From Siphonodentalium dalli (taxonomy: Eukaryota; Mollusca; Scaphopoda; Gadilida; Siphonodentaliidae), in contig CP136063.1 in assembly GCA_032622095.1 (NCBI GenBank), positions 61,519,897-61,583,896 on the forward strand: a stretch of 64,000 nt of DNA, read 5' to 3'. The translations under genes and the position numbers were made by a program. Shown here one piece after another: positions 22,615-34,805 of this stretch; positions within the stretch are counted from its first letter, which is position 1, and each line of letters begins with the position of its first letter. The notes beneath the pieces are model-generated. The model did not search any database and had not been told where the DNA came from. It saw only the letters and a program-made list of their open reading frames with translations.

Positions 22615-24189
22615 GTAAGCATTTCCATTTTACTGTCTTCCCAAAGAAAATATGCGCTGTTTACCGACAAATTACATGAACTACTTTGACCATAACAACT
22701 AATTTATCTTCTATATTATCAGTATGGGGCTGGTGTTTTTTAATTTTATTCCAACAACTGTACCCTCAGCATCTTATTATGATAGTTCAAATAGAGTGGC
22801 ATTATATTTACCTAGATAATAATGAATCATGCAATAGTTAAAGACACGGTTGGCCTTGGCGGTGGGTATCCTGTGAAAATATCTCCACCCGTCAAAAACC
22901 GCCACAAACAGAAAGAACATCAAAATGTAGATAGACTTTGTCCGTATGCAAATAAGAAATATCGCATAAACAGTATGTTATGGTCATAAGTTTGACCATT
23001 GTTATGTAAACAAAACCGTAAAAAGTTACTTTTCTGGTGTTTGTTTATATTATGATGGTAAATATAAAGAGCGTTCTTTGTTGGTGAATACCTGATATGG
23101 AACTAATAAAGAGCGTTTATGCCATTTGTGTGTGATTAGCCAGTAGCATTGTGCTGTCTTCTGTAACACAATCAGGCTCTTGCTTAGGTAAAATACAGTA
23201 GGTCTTTATGATAACATGCTGTTTACGCGGTGGTCATGGTATATATGAACGGAACTGTATGCGTTTTACTGTTTTTCTGTTTACGGTGTTTGGAACAAAT
23301 ATGAATATTTTCGACAATTAAGGCTGCACGTGCCTTTAAAGAGGTCAATTATGACAGTTAATTATTAATAGAGTTGGTAGATGTTGCTATAGATGCTATC
23401 TCACACCCATTGCATGTATGTGGCTACCGGTATAGATGGCCTCCACGTTAGGAAGGGTGTCCACCTTTGAATATCTAACTACACCCCTTGAACCATATCA
23501 AATTCACAAGTATGCGAGTAATTCCATGTCATTAGTCCTAATATCATAATATCTAGATGTCTAACATCATGCAAATTCAGCCCGATCTGTTTTTTTTCAT
23601 GGTTCGGCTCGGTGTGAAAATTGTTTGAAATCTGAACATGAAATTCGCTTAATCCGGACTGGCTTCAGGCTGTCCAATTGTTGGAAATTTTGAGACCTGC
23701 ACTTTTGAATACAACCATTTAGTTACTTTATGTAGGTGGGGACTGATTTCTCATGTAAATATATATTTACCATCTGAACAGACATGGTGCATTTGAACCA
23801 CATTACTGGTGTATATTGTATAAATAATCTCTTGTCTGACCCTTTGATCTGTTGAAAGATTCCAAACCGATGTTTACTTAATATGACCAAATACATGTAT
23901 TCCCTAACTAAAATAAGATACAAATTGGGTCTTATATCTGACTGAAAGTCAAGCTTTCCGCTAGGTTTTGGGGAACGGGTCCTGTATCCGCCGAGGGGAA
24001 AATGCAGTCAATGTTTTCAATGTCGTGGAAACACTGGTGGACCTACTTTTGTTTTATCGGCCAATAGAAGAAACAGAGAGTAGATTTGCTGATTGTTTTG
24101 CATCCATATCCTAAGTTACTATGCTATCAACCGCAATAACTTTAAAACATTGAAAATTTATTTGATAAAAATTAATTGCTGTATACGGA
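22615..24189. other. Intronic or intergenic DNA
   Basis: A short motif AATAAAGAGCGTTTATG near 23105 recurs in variant form at 8947. No ORF or bounded element is recognised. Confidence 0.3.
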
Positions 24190-24605
24190 AATACGCCCGT
24201 TGAAGTTAAACAACCACTATTCAAGACTCGACAGAAGGTTCGGATGCATAATATACCGGAATATAACATGATTAAATTATTGGCTGTCATTTTTCATAAC
24301 CTAACCGCAGCAATGTAACCAGCGGACTCCAAAGCATGTGTTCTAGCGATGTCGGTTTGATCACTTCCTCAGTTCGTGTTAGATCGGTCCTAGTGTGTAA
24401 TCTCGCTAGAAATCAAATAAAGTTGTCAACTATTTAAATTTCTTAGTACTGTCGCAACGAAATTGAGAAGTAAACATCTTTATACCTGTATACATTATCA
24501 TAATGAATATGTCCTGTGGTATGACAGAAGGTGAAAAATTGGCTGGGGGGAATGGGGCTCACAAAGGGAGTCCCTGCCACTATAGCGGAAACCCTGTGAA
24601 AGTAC
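24190..24605 (-). repeat. Dispersed repeat starting CAGGGTTTCC, minus copy
   Basis: This is the inverted partner of 20985-21400, ending (plus strand) with GCGGAAACCCTG. The two copies bracket the 21.5-kb hAT element and the 22479 exon. Confidence 0.55.
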
Positions 24606-24947
24606 ATGTACCGTACATGTAGGATATTATTAGACCCTGGGTCTAAGACAACACAATACATTTTACACCGAATATTGGTTGGAAAATTTAACTATAACAT
24701 ACTGTAATTTTATATTAGTCAACACTAGATCGGTCTATGAATTGTAGAATCCAAATGTTTAAATGTTCGAATGATGAGTGAAAGAAAAGCACCAACCCCT
24801 TCCAACTGCCACCTCGTCCTTGAAGAAACCAACTGATTAATATTCTGAGCCCCATCTGATGTGAGTTTGTTGTAGATGTATGTTCGGAAACAATATACAT
24901 GTGACTGGGAGGCAGATATATTCATGCTTTTATATTAATAATTTCAG

Positions 24948-25035
24948 GACAATTCAGATCACAGCAGCAGAGACAACTTCAGTTGAACTTATGAAGAGAG
25001 AGAAGAAGTCAAGAATAAGAAGAGCTCTCCCTTAG
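24948..25035 (+). CDS. Candidate terminal exon with basic tail
   Basis: It follows an acceptor ATTAATAATTTCAG. Read in phase with the third frame of the 22479 exon, it gives TIQITAAETTSVELMKREKK, a run of Arg/Lys, and a TAG at 25033-25035. No clear poly(A) signal follows closely. Confidence is low because the upstream exons carry breaks. Confidence 0.3.
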
Positions 25036-25082
25036 AAAGGCAGTATTGGTTTTCTTCTGAAATTTTGCAAAAAAACATGTGC

Positions 25083-25251
25083 CAATGCATTCTCTTATAT
25101 ATGCAAGTCTCCCATATGAAGCCCTGCATTTATAAGAGAATACATTGGCCTAACATTATTTAACTTGACCTTGTAAACCAGTGTATTCTCTTATATATTA
25201 TACAAGGCTCCGTTTGGGAGACTCACATATATAAGAGAATGCATTCGCCCA
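25083..25251. repeat. Two ATGCATTCTCTTATATATGC hairpins
   Basis: Two stem-loops lie side by side (about 25083-25150 and 25181-25251). Each stem is a version of CCAATGCATTCTCTTATATA and its complement. The same hairpin sits inside the piggyBac-like MITE at 46.9 kb. Confidence 0.6.
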
Positions 25252-25597
25252 GGGTTTTCGCAAATGAGTAGTTACTTCATTCTCTTTCATTCGTTTCCAA
25301 GTATGTTAACAAAAAAGACTGTTTGTTTAATTTGTTATTTGAACATTCTTACAAAATCCATATGGCATTTCTCGTCATATCCTCTGCAGTTATAATAACC
25401 TGACATTCCTGCAAATAATTAGACCGTTCCAATGAATACTAAAGTACTAAATGAAACAGATATAAAAAATTGACATAATATATGCTCATCGTGTTTTCGA
25501 CTCCAAATTTCATTCTCCATTCATTGAGATAAAGAATATCAATTTCATATTTTATCAAGCAATGGAAGCCCCCATGCAATATATCTGCACTTGTTAG

Positions 25598-26566
25598 TAG
25601 TGTTGAAACGATTAGTGCGTCGACTAGTCTGTACCCAATATCAAAACCTTCAAAGGTAACATGGTACGGAAAATTCATCGTACATGGCATACACTGGTGA
25701 CTGGTGCAATGACGGTTTATTGCGTACCGGTAACGCATTTCCCTGCATAGACAACAATTTATTTGGGAAATAATAATGTAAACATCTTGATATTTATCCA
25801 ACACACTGCATGTGGTTATATAATTAGACATGTGGTGGATAATGATTAGAAACACGAACATTTATACAGGTTTTAAATTTAATATCAGCGTTCGAGATTT
25901 CGTTTAGTCACGTGATCACCAATAATCTGGTGCCGAGCGGTGTCAATATGAAATGTTAATGTTCCGACTAAATACGCCTGTAGTATAGGCTACATGTGGA
26001 ATACGATAGCCAGTTCTGTGTGGTAGCAGGTGGGCGCAAAGTGCCCAGGATACACGCCCGGGATGGTCAAAAGGTCGAGTGATCGAGAACTTCAGTCAGT
26101 ATCATTTATATATGGCAGCACCAGTGACGTCACATTAAGCGACCTTCACACAGCGTCGCATCATAACCCGACGGTGCGAGATCAATTGAAATATACACAG
26201 TGTCTAGATCAAAGCAGTCTCCGACAACAAATGATAAAGCCGCGTCAATCATTGCCATCATGTCGCAGTGATGTCTTTGACCTCAAATGATGAGTGAGAC
26301 ATTGTGTTGTCAATTTCATTCTTTCAATTGATAGTCGGGTCACTGTGTGTGTCTATACTAGTAACACTGTCAATTCCGGGTGCCACCAAACGTTATACTT
26401 AGAGTAACTTACGCACAATTAACATCGTTTATGCCGGAATCGATATTGAAAACTTTATACATGTAACTAATACACTAAGTTCCGACTAGTCGACAGCAAA
26501 ATTCAGAGTCAACGTTCTGACATTTCAGCGTCGACTACAGCTAGTTGATTAATCATTTCAACCCTA
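25598..26566 (+). mobile_element. hAT-like non-autonomous element 2 (969 bp, perfect 8-bp TSD)
   Basis: It has the same ends as the 21508 element (TAGTGTTGAAACGATTAG; right end inverted TAGGGTTGAAATGATTA), flanked by CTTGTTAG at 25590-25597 and 26567-26574. Shared internal blocks include CATCGTACATGGCATACACT and CATCATAACCCGACGGTGCG. It is longer by insertions near 25870-26100 and 26300-26510. The minus and plus ORFs inside are not genes. Confidence 0.85.
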
Positions 26567-26574
26567 CTTGTTAG

Positions 26575-27447
26575 TTATGGGTTTATGTCATGTCCTACAC
26601 ATTTATTTGACGTCAAGGGAAGCTATTGCCTCTGTGCGTCAGTTTTACATTCTGATCCTTTTTAGGTTACAGTCTTAACCATTGCATCAATGATCATGAA
26701 AATGTTCATAACCAATGACACGTAGAATGATTAATTTTTTTAAACTTGCACCCATTATTACAGACTCTACTAGCACCATTAGTCCTATATGTACCTCGAA
26801 ATTTGTCATAGAAATAGACATTAAACATGGCTGCTGCTGGGCATCTTGTTTTTCAGTATTACGCTATGTAAGTCCATTAGAACTGGCTACAGGCCCTTCC
26901 ATTGGTCATGTGGATGGGAACGAGTTGTTCGGCCGCTGTCTGCCATTTTGGATTTCAGTACATTTATTATCCAATGTAAATTCATCATGCAGTATTATAT
27001 TGACCCATAGTATGGTACATTTATTGTCGATGTCCTGATTGACCACTTGTCATTCGTCTGTCTGTCTGTCCATAGACACTTTATGCATGGTGCGATAACT
27101 CAAACATTTTCTATGCAATCGGAACCTAATCTGAAATACAGATCAAGTTCGATCTAATTTATATATATATTGTTATGTCAGTTGACATAGCGCTACAATG
27201 TCGTTGATACTTTCATAAAGATTTTAGCTTTATTTTGTTCATATCTTGTACACATACTATATATATATAATTTATGATTATTTCTATTTTGGAAATAAAC
27301 GGTATGTTTTCTTCAATTTTGTTCATCATTGTATTTCACCTATCCTCAGGCTGTAGTTACTCCTCTTGGAAATCTGACTGCTTAAATGAAAGGATGCGGC
27401 ACTTGTATTCCTCTTGTCCAAAATGTTTTATGATGATATTACGCTGA
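26575..27447. other. Unassigned DNA with a fragment of the 16.6-kb tandem unit
   Basis: About 26800-26960 carries pieces of the ATGGCTGCC/CCATTTTGGATTTCA unit. A GTCTGTCTGTC stretch lies near 27055. No gene is seen. Confidence 0.35.
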
Positions 27448-28085
27448 ATGGAGCTTTCCACAGAGGCCACACCCACAGCGGTAGTCCCACCCACTGGTAA
27501 AAATACTTTATCCACATAAATATTGTCTGTTACCCGAGATCGACTTCCGAACTGAACACATCAGCACTTGCCCTTATGTTAACTACCGGTAGCTGAAACA
27601 GACTCACGTATATGATTCTTGCAAATTTGATCTTTTAACCAGTTTGATTTAAAAAAAAATTATTTAGATTAAATTTTTTATTTTTTTTTTAGATTGAACT
27701 TTGATCTGCTGTTGAACAAAAACAAACTAATAATTTGTTTTTTAAATTTTTTAAATTTTTAAATTATTATACCAGTATATTTTATTTTTTTTATAGAATT
27801 TTTCAATAGATTGAATCTTTAAAAATTCAGTTTTAATAAAAAAAAAAATTTGTTTAATTAAATATTTTGTTTTTATTTAATTTTAAAATTTCTTTTTAGA
27901 TTTTAGATTGAAACTTCTTGTTAAAAAATTCAAAAATTTAAAAAACATTTTTTTTTTTATTTGTTTACAAAATTTAATTTTAAAAATGTCCACGGCCGGC
28001 TCGGCATCTGATTTGTCGAATATATTCTAATAAATTGCCATTGGGCAGCACTACACTGTGGGCGTGGCCTCTGGAAAGCTCCATT
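27448..28085. mobile_element. AT-cored element with 35-bp inverted ends
   Basis: AATGGAGCTTTCC then AGAGGCCACACCCACAG at the left is repeated inverted at the right (28049-28085). Between lie about 400 bp of A/T runs (27640-27990). The right arm abuts directly on a 50-bp tandem repeat. No target duplication was identified. Confidence 0.5.
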
Positions 28086-28330
28086 AGCACCGTCCTATCA
28101 TCATCGGAACGATACTGATATAGCGATGCTGATCCGGCACCGATATACCACCATCGGAATGATACTGATATGACGATGCTGATCTGGTACCGATATACCA
28201 TCATCAGAACGATACCGATATTACGATGCCGATCTGGTACCGATATAGCATCATCGGATCAATGCCGATATTACGGTGCCGATCTGGCACCGATATGCAA
28301 TCATTGGAATGATACTGATATTGGGAGTCT
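28081..28330. repeat. Five tandem 50-bp units with GGTACC/GGCACC
   Basis: The units start at 28081, 28131, 28181, 28231 and 28281, keep exactly 50 bp and share GATCTGGTACCGATATACCA, CATCGGAA and CGATACTGATAT elements. They form part of a larger GGCACC-type fold-back element ending near 28838. Confidence 0.8.
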
Positions 28331-28443
28331 GGGACCCTGAATTAGCACTGGAATATCATTGAAAGGATAGTATATATATATATAGAGCTGATCTTATGAA
28401 GCCACTGTGGCACCAGTATACCATCATCGGATCGATACTACTA

Positions 28444-28589
28444 TTTTGGTACCAAAATGGTACCACTCTTTTGGTACCAAAATGGTACCACTCTTTTGGT
28501 ACCAAAATGGTACCACTCTTTTGGTACCAAAATGGTACCACTCTTTTGGTACCAAAATGGTACCACTCTTTTGGTACCAAAATGGTACC
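28444..28589. repeat. Six nearly perfect tandem 25-bp units, each with two GGTACC sites
   Basis: The unit is TTTTGGTACCAAAATGGTAC followed by CACTC. Starts are 28444, 28469, 28494, 28519, 28544 and 28569 (the last is partial). TTTTGGTACCAAAA is itself a perfect palindrome. Open frames in several phases arise from the repetition. Confidence 0.9.
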
Positions 28590-28838
28590 GGCAAAACAGC
28601 ACTAGCCCGGTGTTCATTCAACAGTATATATACTAGATGATTTTACATCACTATATGATATATTGAGTAAACTAGTAAATGACTGAAAAAAATGTGCCAC
28701 CGCTTTACTGGTGCCATTCCGGTGCATGACCGGGGTGCAACTTCAATGCCAAATCGGCACCGGAAATCCGGTACCAAACTGGTACCTTTACTGGTGCCAG
28801 ATCAGCACCAAATTGGTGCCGCAATGTTTACTGGGGGG
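28590..28838. mobile_element. Right part of GGCACC fold-back element (copy B)
   Basis: Gcaccggaaatccggtaccaaactggtacc-like modules lead to a right end GGTGCCGCAATGTTTACTGG (28817-28836). This is the inverted match of the left end of the 6.6-kb element. The element probably includes the tandem units from about 28081. Confidence 0.55.
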
Positions 28839-30915
28839 CATCCAAGATGATTCTTGTTTATATGATCACGGATTTCAATAAATAAGCTTTCAAAGATTTT
28901 CATGAATATAGATAAGTCTGCTCGAACTTGTGCTTTAATGTTATCATTAACATAAATTCCAACCCACCCCCTTCTCTGTCATTCCTATGGTTTTCATATA
29001 AACAGTAACTCCCCGTTTTGTCAGTACATTGGAAACTCAGCTGTCGGCAAAGTTTCAACAACACCTATTAACAAACCAAAGCCGGACGCTTTGGGTTGTA
29101 TTTTGACTATACATGTATCTAATTTTGTGACGTCACCAATTATTATCTAATACGACGCAAACTCCATACAGCGCCCTCTACGCTATCGCTGCGATATAGC
29201 ACTGCCATATTGACATTAATTGGTAAGGAATTCTTACGTGTTTTTAGTTCTTATGTTTTAGGATTAAAAGTGTCTATGTCTGGCTCAGTTCATATTGTTC
29301 GTATCAATACCGAAAGAATTAACATTATTGCAAACTGAAAACAAAAATTGGTGGTGAAAACAAGATAATAGGTAACTAAATACAGTTCCGCGACGATATG
29401 TAAAAATAGATTTATCGTCTGCAAAGGACCATCATTATGGCAGTGGTATCTCAGCGCAGCGATGAGAGATAACTCTGCCTGGAGTTTTGAGTACGACGCT
29501 GTTGTTTTGAATTTCGGGAGCGCGAATCTCGCACAGTAGATCGGTGGGCTTGAGCCTTAAAGGTTACAAGCAACTAATTATATAGAGTTACGCTTCTTGA
29601 ATTTGTGTAGGGTCAGCATAAAACAAAATCTGGCTGCTGATTGGTTGATTATCATTGAGGGAAATATCCCTAAGCGCGAACATAAAATCACAGCCTACGT
29701 AAATATGGCGATCATGCATGTTTGGATGTCCAGGAAGAGTCTGGTGGGGTCCCGATGTTATGGAAGGGGTCTGGGTATTTTTATGCTGCTGATTTTTGTG
29801 CAGTAAATGGGGTAGTTGTGGAAATGCAAGATTTTCGTTTGAAAACAATACCGAAAAGGGCGCATTTAAGACGTCACAGACTGGTACATAGGATGACGTT
29901 ATAAGGGAAAATTGACCACTTGAAGTTCAAATAGGCTTAACCCATGGCCGGCGGGACTTCTAGTTAACACTGTCGCCTATGGGAAATAACTAGGTGTTTG
30001 TAACCTGTAGCATTAATGTCGTAATCGGCTGCCAAGAGCCCAACCCAAATCAGTCGACGTGCAACATTCTCCTATTTTATAAACATCATAAAATAATTTA
30101 TTTGTGTTTATTTATAAGGGAAAGTAGGTCCATACTGAATTTCTAACGGGTCTACCCCGGCACTCTACTGGATCAAATCATCGGACCCTAGGAAGTTTTA
30201 ATATTTATTTAAATAAACTAAAATCAAACTCTCAGTGTACAAAATCTTGTGAATATTGAGAACAATTATATGTTCTGAGGACTAGACCGATTTACTATCA
30301 CAATTGTGAGTTTATTAGTTATTTTGGGTAGGCCTACTAGTACCGGTATTTTAGGCCCGTTTTGTACGTCGCGCCAAACACGGGTCGTGCTATATTAGCT
30401 TGGCTCGACATTGGCGCGTCTCTGGCACTTGTCACGTTTGTTTGATTTATACATCCAGCCATTTTAGCATATCTGATACAAAATTATGTCTGCTATAATC
30501 AGTTCCCATGGGGATCACCATGGAGATACGCCGTGATGGTGTCATCTGAAAATACACTACCTGTATAATCTGGCCCTCGTTGTGTCTTTATTTATACTTC
30601 TATTAGTACATTAATCTCGGAAACGCTGTCGGTGGTTTCTATATCGGGATCGTGTCATTCATCTCCCTTTAACCTTTGTGTATACCTCTGCAATATATTT
30701 ATCCACTGATTCCACACATTTCATGAAAAGTCCTTTGTCAGTCAATGTCCCCGTATACTAACGTACTATTGCCTTCAATGAATATTGACAACGATCAAGA
30801 GTCTGTAGTCTGATTATTCGTATACGCCGTGTCGCGGACTTCGACCAATCCAAAACAAAAACTGTACTAGTAAGCACCATCAATCGAAGTACATGTACAT
30901 GTACCGGTACTTCCC
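28839..30915. other. Unassigned DNA, somewhat less AT-rich near 29.4-30.5 kb
   Basis: Short overlapping ORFs at 29588-29904 have no recognisable features. No element ends were found. Nothing can be supported as a gene. Confidence 0.3.
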
Positions 30916-31357
30916 ATTAATAATGTATAGCATTTGTAAAGCGCATTTCCCATGAGGCCCAAAGCGCTCAAAGTTTTACAATTATCACCCTGATGAGCCT
31001 GAACATTCAGTAACCATCTACTGCTCCCCGGGGACAGGGGGGGGGGGGTACAGCCGGGAGTATGCGAGGATACCATATGGCTAGCATACTGACAAGATCT
31101 TTCACTGCTCATTATCAGGTACCCTTGTAATACATGGGTGGTGCAAAGCAGACACAGTACGAGCGACCTTGCTCAAGGGTCACAACTTGGCGCGAGATTC
31201 AAACAGTGTACAATCCAACAATTGCAAATCGCTCAAGTCGGCCAAGCCACTGCTGTGTGGAAACTCATAACAGACCACCAGCCAGCCGCGAACTCGCCTC
31301 GCTGTGTTGACAGCGAAGACAAGTCCAACGCGCTAACCACTGGACCACGGAGCTCCA
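30916..31357 (-). mobile_element. tRNA-derived SINE
   Basis: Read on the minus strand from about 31357, the head carries GGTCCAGTGGTTAGCGCGTT, a tRNA-like A-box region, and a weaker B-box-like GAGTTCGCGGC downstream. The far end reads AAATGCGCTTTACAAATGC and then TATACATTATTA, a SINE-type 3' tail. An 11-12 base G run (about 31036) interrupts the body. Such elements are transcribed by RNA polymerase III and moved by LINE machinery. Confidence 0.65.
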
Positions 31358-34300
31358 CATTAATGATATACATGTACCTATCTCATATGAAAAGGGGTGA
31401 TGTATGAAATTATATGTCAAAGTCATTGTCCCCGTATACTAACGTACTAAATGGTTGTAGATCAGATGAATTCCAGTGATTGATATCCGAAATGAAGTAG
31501 TGTGAAAAGGTGAAGCCTAATTCAGAGGATGACAAGGGAATGGAGATTCATGAATGATGTTCAGAAATAAAGTATCCCTTAGATGTCATATAGGCCTACT
31601 TGTGAAATATAAATTGATAGAGAAGTGAAAATGAGAACCTAGACATGAGATGCATAGGAGTAATAGAATGTCGAGTAGGGTTATGAGTATTTTGAAACAA
31701 ACGTACATGTACATCAATGTATCCGATGTAACACGCAAATGGTCACAAGGATAACTCCTATCTCACATACAAATGCATAACTCGCATATGGGTGTGTGTA
31801 TATACGCCATACAAGAACGATGAAATAGACACAATAACAAGATTACAAATAGCCATAAGTATTCATCTGTTCATAGCCAATAAGTCCCAAAACAATGAAG
31901 TCCCGATATCAAACGCCAATCATATTGGCTTTACAGTACACGATAAAACGACACAGTGTAATTCACAAATTACTAGCACAACTTGCAGAAGAAATAAATC
32001 ATGTAAACCTACACATCGGCGGGATATACAGTCATTCAGGCAGTAAAGGGTCACTTTTTATGTTTGTGCTGCACCTGTCTGTATGCAAGTACAATGGATA
32101 AAAATTTATATGTCATTTTGTTCATAAATCCTAGCTCTATCATACATCTTATGTGATGTTCACAAATATTGCTCTTTCTTTTTAAAATAACCGATCAAAG
32201 ATAGCATGAAATCCAGGCAATAAGGGGTCAATTCAGGCAGTAAAGGGTCACTTTTCATTTGAACTGTATGTATCACAATTGATGGCTGTTTGTGTGTTAT
32301 TAAACCACAAATAACATGTGCAAGATGTATTTATTCCAATTAAAAGTTTTTTATCTAACACAAACTTGTTTACTATAAACTGATTAAACTCCATTTCAGC
32401 ATCATCGGAATGTAAACAAAACAATGTTCAAAACAATTACCAAGGCACAGCTAGACGGTACACGTGTACGCGTCATCATCGGGGAAATTAATTCTATGTT
32501 TTTGATGATGATAATTAGCGCTTTTAGAATCACGATCAATAACTAATTTGTAGAAAAATTAGTAGTTGAGAAATATGTTTTTATTAATTTTTTATAGTGG
32601 AGATACAAACTCAAATTACATTTGTTCCCAACATAATATGGCCCTCTGTACAGTTAATAGCATTCACTCACAAATCATATGTAGTAGTGTTACAGTGTGT
32701 GATTGAATGTTTTGTGTTCATAATACAAACACATACTAGTATATAATCAGAGCAGAGGTGGCAGCAGTTGGGGTGGATGGTTGGCAGTCAGGATAGGACA
32801 GCTCCATTCTTTCTATGAGATAAACAGGGGTAAAGGCAACAAACTGATATAAAACACTGGAAAGTGGAAATTTACCTGAACAGAAGGTGGCGGACAAGAT
32901 CATTTGATCATTTGGAGCACCTTCGGCGCTTACATCCCAAATCCCAAGTGGATCAGTTATAATTCATTGTGGATTGTACTGTCTTGAGTCACCTCGAATG
33001 GCAAATTTGTTGTTATTGCCTATAACTTATTTAATTACATATATATCTTTAACTCACATTTTTTACTCACATTTAATTGTCAATGATTTTATCAAAGCTC
33101 AGACATGTAATTATATGTTTTGTAGTTTCTAAATTAATTAATTAATGACACAAACACACACACAAAACTGACAACATATTCATTTGGCCTACCCGGTACA
33201 TGTTTATATGACCATGAATACCAAATGTGGTGTACTTATTTCATTGCAATGCATGTGCAGCACTTACCAGTGCCAAATCTGATTGACATATGCATGTATC
33301 CAATTAATATCATTGGTTTGTGAGCTACATGTAGTCCACTTATCGCTTTATTTGTGGATCATGATTCAATTTAGATTACATTTGTATTCAACATATACAT
33401 CAAGAAAGAAGCAACGACAAAACTGGGACTTGCAATTACTTTCCTTTTGCTCCGATCCAGACAAACAAAGGTAAATGTTACAAGCAAGGACGTCGCGAAC
33501 GACAGTGAGTGTTGGGTGTGTGTCGCCACTGACATGATACCCATTTTCACCAAGCACCCAACCCACCCTCAGTTGTGTGTTAATTTTAAATGTGTGCAGC
33601 CCCCTCCCAATATAATTGACCTGCCACTGGCTGCCAGCTACAGGTAGCACTGCATGAAGTGCCTGCTGGATTCATCCCTGTCAGGTTATTATCACAGCAG
33701 TTACATGGCACACTATCCGTTTGTACACAGAATGCAATGTACTGATGGACCAATTTATAACGGAACAATTGAAAACGCGAAATTATCATTTGGTGTTTAT
33801 AAATTTTTTTAATTTTATGGTTTTCTCGGGGAGGATTATATGGCTTGGGCACTTCATTTGGTGGATGCACCTTAGCATATTCATATGGGCACTGGTCATC
33901 CATTGGGCGAGACCCAACTTCCTGATTCCAGGTAATCACACCCTCCTTGCACCCCTCCTCAAGGACGTAGTGACAGGTATGGTGTTGGGGTGACTCTCCC
34001 CTCCCCAACATTGATAAAAAATTTCAAGCTAGAAAATCATGCCTGACCCAGTCTAACACAACTTTATAGTTAGAGCATATTACACCACAATTACCCGCAT
34101 TGGTTGAAATTGTTCTCAATTATTTGTATATATGCCCAACCAGTTATTATATAGTGGGGAATAAGTTGTTTTTAGACCAACAGCAGCATATTTATATATT
34201 TTTTTGTAAAAAATTTGGTCTGAAAATGTCCATTATTTCTGATTATTTTGGGAAATTTTCCAACCTTAGGTGGGGGGGGGGGTGGGGGGGGGGGTTAGAC

Positions 34301-34458
34301 ATTTCCAACAGTTGGAAAGTTTGAGACACTAGATGAAATTTTCAAACCATGGGCAGGGCTTTGGGAGATTTGTCTGGTTCAATGGTGGTGGTGGGGGGGG
34401 GGGGGGTAATTGGAACTTCCAAGGTGGACGTCACCAACGGAGACCCTCGGGCCACGTC
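31358..34458. other. Repeat remnants, no supported gene
   Basis: The segment at 31895-32030 is shared with 42135-42280. ATTCAGGCAGTAAAGGGTCA occurs twice (about 32034 and 32232). Poly(G) runs lie at 34271-34293 and 34391-34406. ORFs near 33283-34011 overlap on both strands and lack coding features. Confidence 0.35.
31895..32030. repeat. Dispersed repeat, copy 1
   Basis: It contains CATATTGGCTTTACAGTACA and ACGATAAAACGACACA and ends in ACACATCGGCGGGATA. It matches 42135-42280 in the same orientation. Confidence 0.6.
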
Positions 34459-34563
34459 CTAGATCAAGCCATGAACCTCTACTAATGTTAACGCCCGTAG
34501 AGGTCATATTCCATCAGTTCAAAACGGGCGTTAGCATTAGTAGAGGTTCATGGCATGATCTAG
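34459..34563. repeat. Perfect-looking hairpin, 38-bp arms, about 27-base loop
   Basis: CTAGATCAAGCCATGAACCT and the continuing arm through ACGCCCG is repeated inverted after a short loop, with only two or three mismatches. The size fits a small MITE or a precursor-like RNA hairpin. No promoter is evident. Confidence 0.7.
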
Positions 34564-34805
34564 CCACGTCCCTGTCCCTCCCACACCCCTAGCGGTGGGT
34601 TAATAATTTGGCTTGGATTATAAGATACCGGTAGCATAAAAATACAATATATGTACATTGATCTACATTACTTGTGAATATTGTATGTTTTGTCGATTCT
34701 CTATATAATTTTTTAATTCCTGGGAACTGGGAAATGGCATATTTTTTTCCTGGAAATTGCGATTTGCTGATTTATTTCCTGGGAATCTGGGATTGCGCCC
34801 CCCTC

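Noticed and set aside
31200-31357. Considered as a true tRNA gene
   Set aside because: The A-box part is good, but the B box and acceptor-stem pairing are not, and a long unrelated body follows; a tRNA-derived SINE fits better.
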